64,000 nt of DNA from Dactylosporangium sucinum (GTDB taxonomy: Bacteria; Actinomycetota; Actinomycetes; Mycobacteriales; Micromonosporaceae), in assembly GCF_014647515.1 (NCBI RefSeq), contig NZ_BMPI01000023.1:88517-152516 (forward strand). Reading direction: 5' to 3'. Below are positions 55,164 to 62,756 of the stretch, in pieces. The notes below the pieces were generated by a model. That model was not told the DNA's origin and ran no database searches. It saw only the letters and a program-made list of their open reading frames with translations. Both the position numbers and the translations under genes were made by a program. The first letter of the stretch is position 1. Each line of letters starts with the position of its first letter.

Positions 55164-55874
55164 ATGAACGCGCCACACCAGCCGCCCTACCAGGGCGTTC
55201 CACATACAGGTCAGCCGTACCCGGCCCAGCCCTATCCGGCTCCGGTGCCGCCCAAGAAGTCCAGGCTCGGCCTCGTGCTCGGCATCGTCGCCGTCGTGCT
55301 CGTGCTCTGTGCCGGCGGCGGCATCGCGCTGCTGCTCAGCGTCGACACCTCCGACGACACGCCCACGGCGGCCGGGACGTCGGCCGCGGCCACCGCGAAG
55401 GCGCAGGGCGGTGGCTACCGGCAGCCGTCCGACCCGTGCTCGCTCGCCGACCTCAAGGTGCTCGGGCCCCGCGTCGGTGCGGGCAAGGGCGAGGCCACCG
55501 AGGAGAAGACCCGCTTCACGCTCACGGGCTGCGAGTACTTCCTCGCCGCCGCCGACGGCGCGCAGGAGGTCAAGGCGTTCGCGAACGTCGACGGCGACAC
55601 CGCGGCCCGCTACAAGGAGTCCGCCGACGTGTACCCGAAGATCACCGGGTTCAGCCAGGACAAGGTCACGGGCTGCGGCGCGCAGGGGTTCTTCACCAAG
55701 CGGCTCAGCTCCGGCGACCAGCGCCTCGAGGCCATCCTCGTCTGCACCGACCAGAACCTCTACGTCGAGGTCCGCTTCAACGCCGGCGGGAAGGAGGCGT
55801 GGGACGCCGCCGCCATGCGGGCCAACATGGTCAAGCTGGTCAACGGCATGATCGCGAACGTGCCCAAGGCCTGA
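55164..55874 (+). CDS. Membrane-anchored extracellular protein with Pro/Tyr-rich cytoplasmic tail
   Basis: 236 aa. Tail MNAPHQPPYQGVPHTGQPYP with PYPAQPYPAP repeats, then one membrane helix (LGLVLGIVAVVLVLCAGGGI) and an Ala/Thr linker. The outer domain has several cysteines (DPCSLADL; TGCEYFLAA; TGCGAQGF; LVCTDQNL) that could form two disulfides. Architecture matches DUF3558-like surface proteins of actinomycetes, but I cannot confirm that family. A strong terminator follows the gene. Confidence 0.75.
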   Translation: MNAPHQPPYQGVPHTGQPYPAQPYPAPVPPKKSRLGLVLGIVAVVLVLCAGGGIALLLSVDTSDDTPTAAGTSAAATAKAQGGGYRQPSDPCSLADLKVLGPRVGAGKGEATEEKTRFTLTGCEYFLAAADGAQEVKAFANVDGDTAARYKESADVYPKITGFSQDKVTGCGAQGFFTKRLSSGDQRLEAILVCTDQNLYVEVRFNAGGKEAWDAAAMRANMVKLVNGMIANVPKA

Positions 55875-55881
55875 CGGTCTT

Positions 55882-55915
55882 GCCCGGAGGCTAGCCGACC
55901 GGCTAGCCTCCGGGC
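55882..55915 (+). terminator. Strong stem-loop terminator
   Basis: Perfect 15-bp arms GCCCGGAGGCTAGCC / GGCTAGCCTCCGGGC with a 4-nt loop GACC, 7 bp after the preceding stop codon. Outer bases CGGTC and GACCG can extend the stem past a 2-nt bulge. Confidence 0.85.
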
Positions 55916-55945
55916 GACCGCCGGCGACCATCGAGGGGACGTGTC

Positions 55946-56186
55946 ATGCAGCTCGCGCAGAAGGTCGTCGTGGTGACCGGGGCCGGCAGCGGCATCGGCC
56001 GGGCCGTGGCCCTGGCGGCGGTCCGGCGCGGCGCCCACGTGGCCGCCGTCGACCTCAACCCGGCGACCCTGGCCGAGGACCGCGGAGCTGGCCCGGGGCG
56101 CCGTGCCGGACCGGCTCTACCGGCTCAGCCCCAGACGTGCCGCCGGCCTCATCGCTGACAAGGTGCAGGATCTCCTGCAGCGATGA
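55946..56186 (+). pseudogene. Short-chain dehydrogenase pseudogene (internal deletion and frameshift)
   Basis: The 5' part encodes a normal SDR start (MQLAQKVVVVTGAGSGIGRA...VAAVDLNPATLAED). The next bases, in another frame, encode a typical SDR C-terminus (ELARGAVPDRLYRLSPRRAA, then GLIADKVQDLLQR) ending in TGA at 56184-56186. The middle ~170-200 residues with the catalytic Ser/Tyr/Lys are missing, so the product is not functional. A GAGGGGAC-type ribosome site is still present upstream. Confidence 0.82.
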
Positions 56187-56216
56187 GGCCGGCGGATTCG
56201 GGGGGATGAGGGGTGG

Positions 56217-56801
56217 TCAGATGAGCCAGCGGTTGCGCTGGACGAAGGGGAGCTTCGCCCACCGGCGGCCGAGGCCCCAGGTGTGGCCCGCGTAGGACAG
56301 CGCCAGGACGATCAGCGCGACCGCGTAGACCACGTGGTAGTCGACGAGCGGGTTCGACGAGCCGCTCGGCGCACCGCTCGCGGTGTGCTGGGCGATCGGG
56401 AACTCGGCGAGCCACATCGCGGCCATCATGAGGGTGCCGGACACCGCGGCGACGCGCAGTCCGATGCCCGAGACGAGCGCGAGGCCGATGCCGAGCAGGC
56501 CGAGCATGAACAGCCAGTTGGCCCACCAGGTGCCGGCGGCGGCGTGCGCGGCCGACTGGAACGGCCCGACGTCCACCGACTTGAGGAACCCGTTGGTCGG
56601 CGACCCGCCGTTGACCCACGCCTTCGCCGACGGGGTCGAGTAGCCCAGGCCGAACGCCTTGTCGGCGAACGCCCACAGGAACACGGACCCGGTCGCGAAA
56701 CGCAGCACCGCGAGCGCCTTGGCGGCGGTCCTGGTCAGCATGCTGCCCGGTGCCTCGACCCGCTCCAGGTGGTTGGCGGGGGAGTGGTTCACGGTGGTCA
56801 T
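56217..56801 (-). CDS. DoxX-family membrane protein
   Basis: 194 aa with about four membrane helices (LRFATGSVFLWAFADKAFGL; WANWLFMLGLLGIGLALVSG; VAAVSGTLMMAAMWLAEFPI; YHVVYAVALIVLALSYAGHT). The pattern matches DoxX/thiosulfate-quinone-oxidoreductase-small-subunit-like proteins, some of which take part in oxidative-stress complexes in mycobacteria (known). ATG 56801 has GGAGG 6 bp upstream. A DosR-like box lies at 56887-56900, 86 bp upstream. Confidence 0.83.
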   Translation of the reverse strand: MTTVNHSPANHLERVEAPGSMLTRTAAKALAVLRFATGSVFLWAFADKAFGLGYSTPSAKAWVNGGSPTNGFLKSVDVGPFQSAAHAAAGTWWANWLFMLGLLGIGLALVSGIGLRVAAVSGTLMMAAMWLAEFPIAQHTASGAPSGSSNPLVDYHVVYAVALIVLALSYAGHTWGLGRRWAKLPFVQRNRWLI

Positions 56802-56886
56802 CTTCGGCCTCCTGCCGTTCACTTCGACGCCCACAGCGTCCCTCCGGGACCGGGTCGCGCGACCGGGCCGGACCGCCCGAACCCGC

Positions 56887-56900
56887 GGGACCGAAGTCCT
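56887..56900. promoter_or_regulatory. DosR/DevR-like box upstream of doxX-type gene
   Basis: GGGACCGAAGTCCT agrees at 11 of 14 positions with the mycobacterial core GGGACTWWAGTCCC (known consensus). It is 86 bp upstream of the DoxX start and touches the 3' end of the SDR gene. Confidence 0.5.
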
Positions 56901-57672
56901 ACCGCGTTCCGGGACCCTCGCCGAGACGCGCGCCGCCGAGGTGCGCGCACAACGCGAGCAGCTCGTCGAGCAGCACCGGGTCGCGATGCTGCTCGCCGGG
57001 GTGCCAGTCGCGGTCGGTGAGATACCCGCCGCTGTCCAGCGCCTCGTCGGAGGCGGCCAGCCAGGCCGGGACGCGGGCCGCGTCGGCGGGGTCGGTCGGC
57101 GCGCCGGCGCCGCCCATCCGGGTGCGCACCCAGCCCGGGTCGACGGCGTTGCTGAGCGTGTCCGGCCAGCGCCGCGCGAACGCGAAGGCGAGCAGCATGC
57201 AGTACAACTTGGATGAGCAGTAGGCCTCGTAGCCGTTCCACTGGCGCGTCTCGTAGCTCACGTCGCGCAGGTCCGTGACGCCCTCGGCGGCGAGCGCCGA
57301 GGACATGAACACCAGGCGGCCCGGCCGCGGCATGAGCGCGGTCAGCAGGTACGGCGCGAGGACGTTGACCTGGAACGTCGAGTCCAGGCCGTCCTCGGTC
57401 AGCGCCCGCTCGGAACTGTCCATCCGGGCGATCCCCGCGTTGTGGACCACGGCGTCGAACCGGCCGAGGGTGGCGGCCAGCGCCCGCGTCTGCTCGAGCG
57501 AGGCGAGGTCGCCGACCACCACGTCGGCCGCGGCGGGCACGGCGGCCTTCGCGGCCACCGCCCGCTCCTCGGTGCGGGCGTGCAGGACCACGTGGTGCCC
57601 GGCGGCGGTGAGTTGCTGCGCTATCTGCTGGCCGATGCCGTCGGCCGAACCGGTGACAAGGATGTGTTTCAT
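56899..57672 (-). CDS. Short-chain dehydrogenase/reductase
   Basis: 257 aa. Cofactor motif TGSADGIGQQIAQQL, VHNAGIARMD, catalytic Ser in VFMSSALAA and Tyr/Lys in YEAYCSSKLY. The C-terminal RDPVLLDELLALCAHLGG helix is like daunorubicin C13-ketoreductase/retinol-dehydrogenase-type SDRs. ATG 57672 was chosen over an in-frame start 150 bp upstream because it gives a normal SDR start. It is divergent from the phosphoketolase gene. Confidence 0.85.
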   Translation of the reverse strand: MKHILVTGSADGIGQQIAQQLTAAGHHVVLHARTEERAVAAKAAVPAAADVVVGDLASLEQTRALAATLGRFDAVVHNAGIARMDSSERALTEDGLDSTFQVNVLAPYLLTALMPRPGRLVFMSSALAAEGVTDLRDVSYETRQWNGYEAYCSSKLYCMLLAFAFARRWPDTLSNAVDPGWVRTRMGGAGAPTDPADAARVPAWLAASDEALDSGGYLTDRDWHPGEQHRDPVLLDELLALCAHLGGARLGEGPGTR

Positions 57673-57736
57673 GGTCGCGGATGCTCGCAGACCGCAGTTG
57701 TGAGCCGTTTGCAGCCGAATTGCAGTGCGCTGGAAC

Positions 57737-57750
57737 GGGACCTTCGACTC
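57737..57750. promoter_or_regulatory. DosR/DevR-like box upstream of phosphoketolase
   Basis: GGGACCTTCGACTC matches 12 of 14 bases of the perfect box found before the nitroreductase gene (62691-62704). It also forms part of a CGGGAC/GTCCCG inverted repeat. It lies ~100 bp upstream of the xfp start. Confidence 0.5.
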
Positions 57751-57848
57751 GTCCCGAAAAGGTAGGGTTGCCCTTGGGCGACTGGCCTCCGTCGCGAGAG
57801 GGTAAGGGTAGCCCCGGACCACGGATCGCAGGCAGGAAGGAAGCTCCG

Positions 57849-60245
57849 GTGACCACTGTTGCGCAGGCCCAGGTGGGACAGCTCAGCGACGAGGATGTCG
57901 CGCAGCTCGATGCCTGGTGGCGAGCCGACAACTATCTCACGATCGGCCAGATCTACCTGCAGGACAACCCGCTGCTACGCCGTCCCCTCGAGCCGGGCGA
58001 CATCAAACCCCGTCTGCTCGGCCACTGGGGCACCAGCCCCGGCCTCTCGTTCGTCTACGCCCACGTCTCCCGGCTCATCCGGATGACCGGCCAGCAGGCG
58101 ATCTACCTCGCCGGCCCGGGCCACGGCGGCCCGGCGCTCGTCGCCGCCGGCTATCTCGAGGGCACCTACAGCGAGGTCTACCCCGCCGTGTCGCAGGACG
58201 AGGCCGGCCTGCTGCGGCTGTTCCGCCAGTTCTCCAGCCCCGGCGGCATCCCGAGCCACGTCTCGGTGACCACGCCCGGCTCGATCCACGAGGGCGGCGA
58301 GCTCGGCTACGTGCTCGTGCACGCGTTCGGCTCGGTGATGGACAACCCCGACCTGCTCACGATCGCGGTCGTCGGTGACGGCGAGGCGGAGACGGGCCCG
58401 CTGGAGGGCTCCTGGAAGGGCATCTCGTTCCTCAACCCCACGCGGGACGGTGCGGTGCTGCCGATCCTGCACCTCAACGGCGCGAAGATCGCCGGCCCGA
58501 CCGTCCTGGCCCGCAAGGACCCGGCCGAGGTGCGCTCCCTGCTGGAGGGCCACGGCTACGAGGTCCTCGAGGTCGAGGGCGACGACCTGCCCGGGATGCA
58601 CCACCGGTTCGCGGCGACCCTCGCCGAGGCCTGGGGCCGGATCCGGGCGATCCAGCGCTCGGCCCGCGAGGGCACCTGGGACGGCACGCGCCCGCGCTGG
58701 CCGCTCATCGTCATGCGCACCCCGAAGGGCTGGACCGGCCCCGACGAGGTCGACGGCATCCGGGTCACCGGCACGTGGCGGTCCCACCAGGTGCCGCTGT
58801 CCGGGGTCAAGGACAACCCGGAGCACCTCGCGCTCCTGGAGCGGTGGCTGCGGTCGTACCGTCCGGAGGAGCTGTTCGACGAGAGCGGCGCGCCGTCCGA
58901 GCTCGTCCGGGCCCTCAACCCGGCCGGGGACCTGCGGATGAGCGCCAACCCGCACGCCAACGGCGGACTGCTGACCAAGGACCTCGACATCCCCGACTTC
59001 CGCGGCTACGCGGTCGAGGTCGCCACGCCCGGCGTCGGGCGGGCCGAGTCCACCCGCCGCCTCGGTGAGCTGCTGCGCGACCTCTACGCGGCCAACCCCG
59101 ACAGCTTCCGGCTGTTCTGCCCCGACGAGACGAACAGCAACCGGCTCGGCGCCGTGTTCGAGGTCTCCGACCGGGCGTTCGCGGAGCGGGTCCTCCCCGG
59201 CGACGTCGCCATCAGCCGCGACGGGCGGGTCATGGAGGTGCTGTCGGAGCACAACTGCCACGGGTGGCTGGAGGGCTACACGCTGACCGGCCGGCACGGG
59301 ATGTTCGCCACGTACGAGGCGTTCGCCATGGTGTCGGCGTCGCAGACGGTCCAGCACGGCAAGTGGCTGCAGGAGGCCAAGCGGCTGGCCTGGCGGGCCA
59401 AGGTGCCGAGCCTCAACGTCCTGCTCACGTCCACGGCCTGGCGCAACGACCACAACGGCTTCTCGCACCAGGGCCCCGGCCTCATCCAGGTGGTGCTGAC
59501 CCAGCGCGGCGACATCGCCCGGGTCTACCTGCCGCCGGACGCCAACTGCCTGCTGTCGGTCGCCGACCACTGCCTGCGCTCGCGCTCCTACATCAACCTC
59601 ATCGTCATCGACAAGCAGCCGCAGCTGCAGTGGCTGACGATGGACGAGGCGGTCGAGCACTGCGCCCGCGGCGCCGGGATCTGGGACTGGGCCGGCACCG
59701 ACGACGGCTCCGCCGACCCCGACATCGTGCTGGCCTGCGCCGGCGACGTGGTGACGATGGAGGCCGTCGCGGCCGCGCGGCTGCTGCGCGAGCGGCTGCC
59801 GCAGCTGCGCGTGCGGGTGGTCAACGTCGTGGACCTCATGACGCTGGTCCGGCCGAAGGACCACCCGCACGGGATGAGCGAGACCCGCTTCAAGGAGCTG
59901 TTCACCGACACCGTCGACGTGGTGTTCGCCTTCCACGGCTACCCGGGCGCGATCCACCAGCTCGTGCACGGCCGGCCGGACGCCGACCGGTTCCGGGTGC
60001 GCGGCTTCATCGAGGAGGGCACCACCACGACGCCGTTCGACATGACGGTGCGCAACCGGGTGTCGCGGTACCACCTGGTGATGGACGCCATCAACAACGC
60101 CAAGCGGCTGCCGCGCGGCGCCGCCGACCTCAAGGTGTGGTGCGAGGCGAAGCTCGCCGAACACGAGACGTACGTGGTCGAGCACCTCGAGGACATGCCG
60201 GACGTGCGCGACTGGACGCTGGGCGACTGGGCCGAGCGAGGCTGA
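57849..60245 (+). CDS. xfp: Phosphoketolase (xylulose 5-phosphate/fructose 6-phosphate)
   Basis: 798 aa thiamine diphosphate enzyme that splits xylulose-5-P (and usually fructose-6-P) to acetyl phosphate plus a smaller sugar phosphate. Motifs: LGHWGTSPGLSFVYAHVSRL, GPGHGGPALVAAGYLEGTYS, the ThDP/Mg site VVGDGEAETGPLEGSWKG, HLNGAKIAGPTVLAR, and SEHNCHGWLEGYTLTGRHGM. Length and order are normal for the family. GTG 57849 follows AGGAAGG. A DosR-like box upstream suggests induction under low oxygen or nitric oxide, where acetyl phosphate gives ATP without respiration (inference). Confidence 0.95.
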   Translation: MTTVAQAQVGQLSDEDVAQLDAWWRADNYLTIGQIYLQDNPLLRRPLEPGDIKPRLLGHWGTSPGLSFVYAHVSRLIRMTGQQAIYLAGPGHGGPALVAAGYLEGTYSEVYPAVSQDEAGLLRLFRQFSSPGGIPSHVSVTTPGSIHEGGELGYVLVHAFGSVMDNPDLLTIAVVGDGEAETGPLEGSWKGISFLNPTRDGAVLPILHLNGAKIAGPTVLARKDPAEVRSLLEGHGYEVLEVEGDDLPGMHHRFAATLAEAWGRIRAIQRSAREGTWDGTRPRWPLIVMRTPKGWTGPDEVDGIRVTGTWRSHQVPLSGVKDNPEHLALLERWLRSYRPEELFDESGAPSELVRALNPAGDLRMSANPHANGGLLTKDLDIPDFRGYAVEVATPGVGRAESTRRLGELLRDLYAANPDSFRLFCPDETNSNRLGAVFEVSDRAFAERVLPGDVAISRDGRVMEVLSEHNCHGWLEGYTLTGRHGMFATYEAFAMVSASQTVQHGKWLQEAKRLAWRAKVPSLNVLLTSTAWRNDHNGFSHQGPGLIQVVLTQRGDIARVYLPPDANCLLSVADHCLRSRSYINLIVIDKQPQLQWLTMDEAVEHCARGAGIWDWAGTDDGSADPDIVLACAGDVVTMEAVAAARLLRERLPQLRVRVVNVVDLMTLVRPKDHPHGMSETRFKELFTDTVDVVFAFHGYPGAIHQLVHGRPDADRFRVRGFIEEGTTTTPFDMTVRNRVSRYHLVMDAINNAKRLPRGAADLKVWCEAKLAEHETYVVEHLEDMPDVRDWTLGDWAERG

Positions 60246-60251
60246 CCGGTC

Positions 60252-60292
60252 CCCGGGTCGGGGTGCATGCTGAAGGCACACCCCGACCCGGG
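60252..60292 (+). terminator. Hairpin between xfp and the glyoxalase gene, partly covering a ribosome-binding site
   Basis: Perfect 14-bp arms CCCGGGTCGGGGTG (60252-60265) and CACCCCGACCCGGG (60279-60292) with a 13-nt loop. It may end xfp transcription. The last Gs of the right arm belong to the GGGAGG ribosome site of the next gene (ATG 60302), so in read-through mRNA the hairpin could also restrain translation. Confidence 0.7.
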
Positions 60293-60301
60293 AGGACCAC
60301 C

Positions 60302-60784
60302 ATGACCGACATCGAGGCCGAGCGGCGGCGCATCCGGGCCGCCCACCTGCGCCCCGCCGGCGAGCGCCCCGCGTCGACGGCCCGCGGCCTGCACCACACC
60401 GCCCTCCTCTCCGGCGACGTCGAGCGGACCGTCCGGTTCTACCAGGACGTGCTCGGCTTCCCGCTCACCGAGCTCATCGAGAACCGCGACTACGCCGGGT
60501 CGTCGCACTTCTTCTTCGACATCGGCAACGGCAACCTGCTCGCCTTCTTCGACTTCCCCGGCCTCGACGTGGGGCCCTACGCCGAGGTCCTCGGCGGCCT
60601 GCACCACGTGGCGATCTCCGTCGATCCGCAGCGCTGGCACGAGCTCGTGGGCCGCCTCGGCGCGGCCGGGGTCGAGTACGTTGTCCACAGCGGTGTGTCG
60701 GTGTACTTCCGTGACCCCGACGGCGCCCGCCTCGAGCTGATCGCCGACCCGCTCGGTGAGATGTATGGCAACCGTGTGCTCTGA
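60302..60784 (+). CDS. Glyoxalase/dioxygenase-superfamily (VOC) protein
   Basis: 160 aa. The betaalphabetabetabeta units are LHHTALLSGDVERTVRFYQD...LTELIENRDYAGSSHFFFDI and LHHVAISVDPQRWHELVGRL...SVYFRDPDGARLELIADPL. Metal ligand candidates are the two LHH histidines and Glu in ARLELI. This is the VOC fold of glyoxalase I, epimerases and resistance proteins; the exact reaction is unknown. It directly follows phosphoketolase and is followed by a strong hairpin. Confidence 0.83.
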   Translation: MTDIEAERRRIRAAHLRPAGERPASTARGLHHTALLSGDVERTVRFYQDVLGFPLTELIENRDYAGSSHFFFDIGNGNLLAFFDFPGLDVGPYAEVLGGLHHVAISVDPQRWHELVGRLGAAGVEYVVHSGVSVYFRDPDGARLELIADPLGEMYGNRVL

Positions 60785-60796
60785 CCGCGCCCTGAC

Positions 60797-60832
60797 CGGC
60801 GGCTCGTCGCCGGCAGCCGCGACGAGCCGCCG
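60797..60832 (+). terminator. Stem-loop terminator after the glyoxalase gene
   Basis: Perfect 13-bp arms CGGCGGCTCGTCG (60797-60809) and CGACGAGCCGCCG (60820-60832) with a 10-nt loop, 12 bp after the stop codon. Confidence 0.82.
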
Positions 60833-60859
60833 CTGCTCGATGACCGCCTGATCCGGTTA

Positions 60860-60900
60860 GCTGTCGGCTGACCGACAGCAACCTTCCCGTCGGACGGGAC
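60860..60900. promoter_or_regulatory. Two small inverted repeats upstream of the ECF sigma gene
   Basis: GCTGTCGG-CTGA-CCGACAGC (60860-60879) and TCCCGTC-G-GACGGGA (about 60886-60900) lie 60-100 bp before the sigma factor start. They are placed where operators or sigma-dependent promoter elements would be. No match to a classical GGAAC/CGTC pair is convincing. Confidence 0.4.
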
Positions 60901-60955
60901 GTGTTCTCGCCGAGCGGCCGGGACAACCGGTCGTCCGATGGGGAGGAAGGGCAGT

Positions 60956-61492
60956 GTGATCACCTTGCTTGACGGGGGCCGCGCGAGAGCATCCGACAGC
61001 TCACCCCCGCACCGACTCACGTTCGAAGAGTTCTACGCGGTGACGTTCCAGCCGCTCACCGTCCAGCTGTTCGCGTACACCGGCGACCTGGCGGCCGCCC
61101 AGGACCTCGCGCAGGAGGCGTTCTGCCGCGCCCTCGCCCGGTGGCAGCAGGTCGGCGGCTTCGACGACCCGACGGCGTGGGTGCGCCGCGTGGCCTGGAA
61201 CCTGGCCACCAGCCGGTGGCGGCGGGCCCGGGTCGCCGCCCAGTTCGCCCGGCGGCACCGGCCGGAGCACGTGGCCGCGCCGAGCCCGGACCGGGTGGCG
61301 CTGGCCCAGGCGCTGAGCACGCTGCCGCCGCGGCTGCGCCGGGTCGTCATCCTGCACTATCTCGCCGACCTGCCGATCAGCGACATCGCCCGCCAGGAGG
61401 GCGTCGCCGAGGGCACGGTCAAGTCGTGGCTGCACCGCGGCCGCGCCGCGCTCGCCGCCGAGCTCACCGAGAAGGAGCACCGCCGTGGCTGA
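60956..61492 (+). CDS. ECF sigma factor (SigE/SigM-like)
   Basis: 178 aa. Region 2: FEEFYAVTFQPLTVQLFAYT, AAAQDLAQEAFCRALARWQQ and PTAWVRRVAWNLATSRWRRA. Region 4: LPPRLRRVVILHYLADLPIS and EGTVKSWLHRGRAALAAEL. GTG 60956 was chosen because GGAGGAAGG sits 9 bp upstream; an ATG at 60938 would bury that site. The stop overlaps the start of the next gene by 8 bp, the usual arrangement for a sigma factor and its membrane partner. Confidence 0.88.
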   Translation: MITLLDGGRARASDSSPPHRLTFEEFYAVTFQPLTVQLFAYTGDLAAAQDLAQEAFCRALARWQQVGGFDDPTAWVRRVAWNLATSRWRRARVAAQFARRHRPEHVAAPSPDRVALAQALSTLPPRLRRVVILHYLADLPISDIARQEGVAEGTVKSWLHRGRAALAAELTEKEHRRG

Positions 61493-62687
61493 CCTCGACG
61501 ACCAGCTGCTCGCCGCCGCGTTCGCCGACTTCCGCAACGAGGTCGCGCCGTACGTCCGGCCCGCCGGCACCGAGTCGGCCCACGCCACGGTGCGCCACCG
61601 CCGCCGGGTGCGCGCCACGGTCGCGACCACGCTCGCCGCGCTGGCCATCGCCGCGCCGGTGGGCGCGTACGCAGCCGCCGGCGGCGACTCCCACGGCCCA
61701 CCCGTCCAGCCCGCCGACTCGGTGACGGCCGCCGTCTCGGGGGCGCCGTCGCCGTCGCCCACACCGTCGTCGTCCCCGTCGGCGTCCGTGTCCCCGCCGG
61801 CGCCGGCCGACAACCGGATCCCCCGCGCCGAGCTCGACAAGGCCACCCTCGACGTGCCGGACTGGGCCTCCGACGCGATCGTGACCGGCTGCGTCTCGGG
61901 CCCGGTGAAGTTCAGCGGCGGCGCGCACTTCATCCGCGACTCGGTGCACATCTACCTGGACCAGGTGGAGTACGTCGACCTCGACGGGGACGGCGGCCGC
62001 GAGACGGTGATCCGGATGTCCTGCGGCGACCAGACCACCACGTTCCAGGTCGTCGCGTTCGCCCGCGCCGACGACGGCGGCATCCGCACCCTCGGCCAGG
62101 TCGTGCGGCAGACCGGCGAGATCAGGACGATCTGCGGCCTGCGCGCGGGCACCGACGGCGCGGTCGAGGCCCAGGTCGGCGACTACGCCACCCCGCTGCG
62201 CTGCTTCGAGCCGGGCCCGCACGTGCAGTTCCAGTGGCGCGCGTACTCCTGGGACGGCGCCCGCTTCGCCCAGTCCGGCGGCCCGACCTCGTTCCCGCCC
62301 AACCCGAAGGTCACCGATCTCGCGGTGGCCGCCACCGACCTGGCGTTCCGCCGCGCCGAGGGCGGCGGCCTCGCGGCGTCGATGACGGTGACGGTCCGCA
62401 ACGACGGGGCATTCCGCCTGCCGTACCGCGTCTCGCTCTCCCTGCCGGACGGCCTCGGCCCGCAGCTGCCGGGCGGCTGCCAGCTGGTGCCCTACCCGCA
62501 GGCGGTCGTCATCTCGTGCGACCGCGACGGCCTGGCCCCCGGCGAGACGACGACCCTGACGATCCAGTTCCTTGCGCCGGCCCCGGTGACCGTGGGCCTG
62601 GTACCGATTGCGGAGGTCTCCATGGCCGACGGCTACGCGGACTCGAACCGCGCCAACAACAGCGCCGAGTTCCGCATCGTTTTCTGA
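61485..62687 (+). CDS. Single-pass membrane protein, partner of the ECF sigma factor
   Basis: 400 aa. A cytoplasmic N-terminus of ~45 residues (DLDDQLLAAAFADFRNEVAP...HATVRHRRRVRA) and one membrane helix (TVATTLAALAIAAPVGAYAA) resemble the short anti-sigma-like proteins coupled to this class of ECF factors. A Pro/Ser linker leads to an outer domain with a calcium-type VDLDGDGGRETVI motif (FG-GAP/dockerin-like) and a C-terminal CARDB-like beta-sandwich (ASMTVTVRNDGAFRLPYRVS; ADSNRANNSAEFRI). GTG 61485 overlaps the sigma gene by 8 bp. It probably senses an outside signal and binds the sigma factor (inference). Confidence 0.75.
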   Translation: MADLDDQLLAAAFADFRNEVAPYVRPAGTESAHATVRHRRRVRATVATTLAALAIAAPVGAYAAAGGDSHGPPVQPADSVTAAVSGAPSPSPTPSSSPSASVSPPAPADNRIPRAELDKATLDVPDWASDAIVTGCVSGPVKFSGGAHFIRDSVHIYLDQVEYVDLDGDGGRETVIRMSCGDQTTTFQVVAFARADDGGIRTLGQVVRQTGEIRTICGLRAGTDGAVEAQVGDYATPLRCFEPGPHVQFQWRAYSWDGARFAQSGGPTSFPPNPKVTDLAVAATDLAFRRAEGGGLAASMTVTVRNDGAFRLPYRVSLSLPDGLGPQLPGGCQLVPYPQAVVISCDRDGLAPGETTTLTIQFLAPAPVTVGLVPIAEVSMADGYADSNRANNSAEFRIVF

Positions 62688-62690
62688 CGC

Positions 62691-62704
62691 GGGACCTTCG
62701 GCCC
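62691..62704. promoter_or_regulatory. DosR/DevR-like box upstream of the nitroreductase gene
   Basis: GGGACCTTCGGCCC lies 52 bp upstream of the Acg-type start and directly after the previous stop codon. It matches the form GGGACNWTNGNCCC expected of actinobacterial DosR/DevR sites; in mycobacteria the Acg homologue is a known DosR target. Confidence 0.65.
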
Positions 62705-62756
62705 TGACGGGCGGCCGGTGACGGGCGGCACGGTGGAAGGACGGAGGGAGGGCATC

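Noticed and set aside
53193..55931. A 912-codon extension of the CBM32-DUF1996 protein
   Set aside because: The extension covers the three palindromic operators and is antisense to the gene at 55164; a signal peptide with a good ribosome site starts at 54593.
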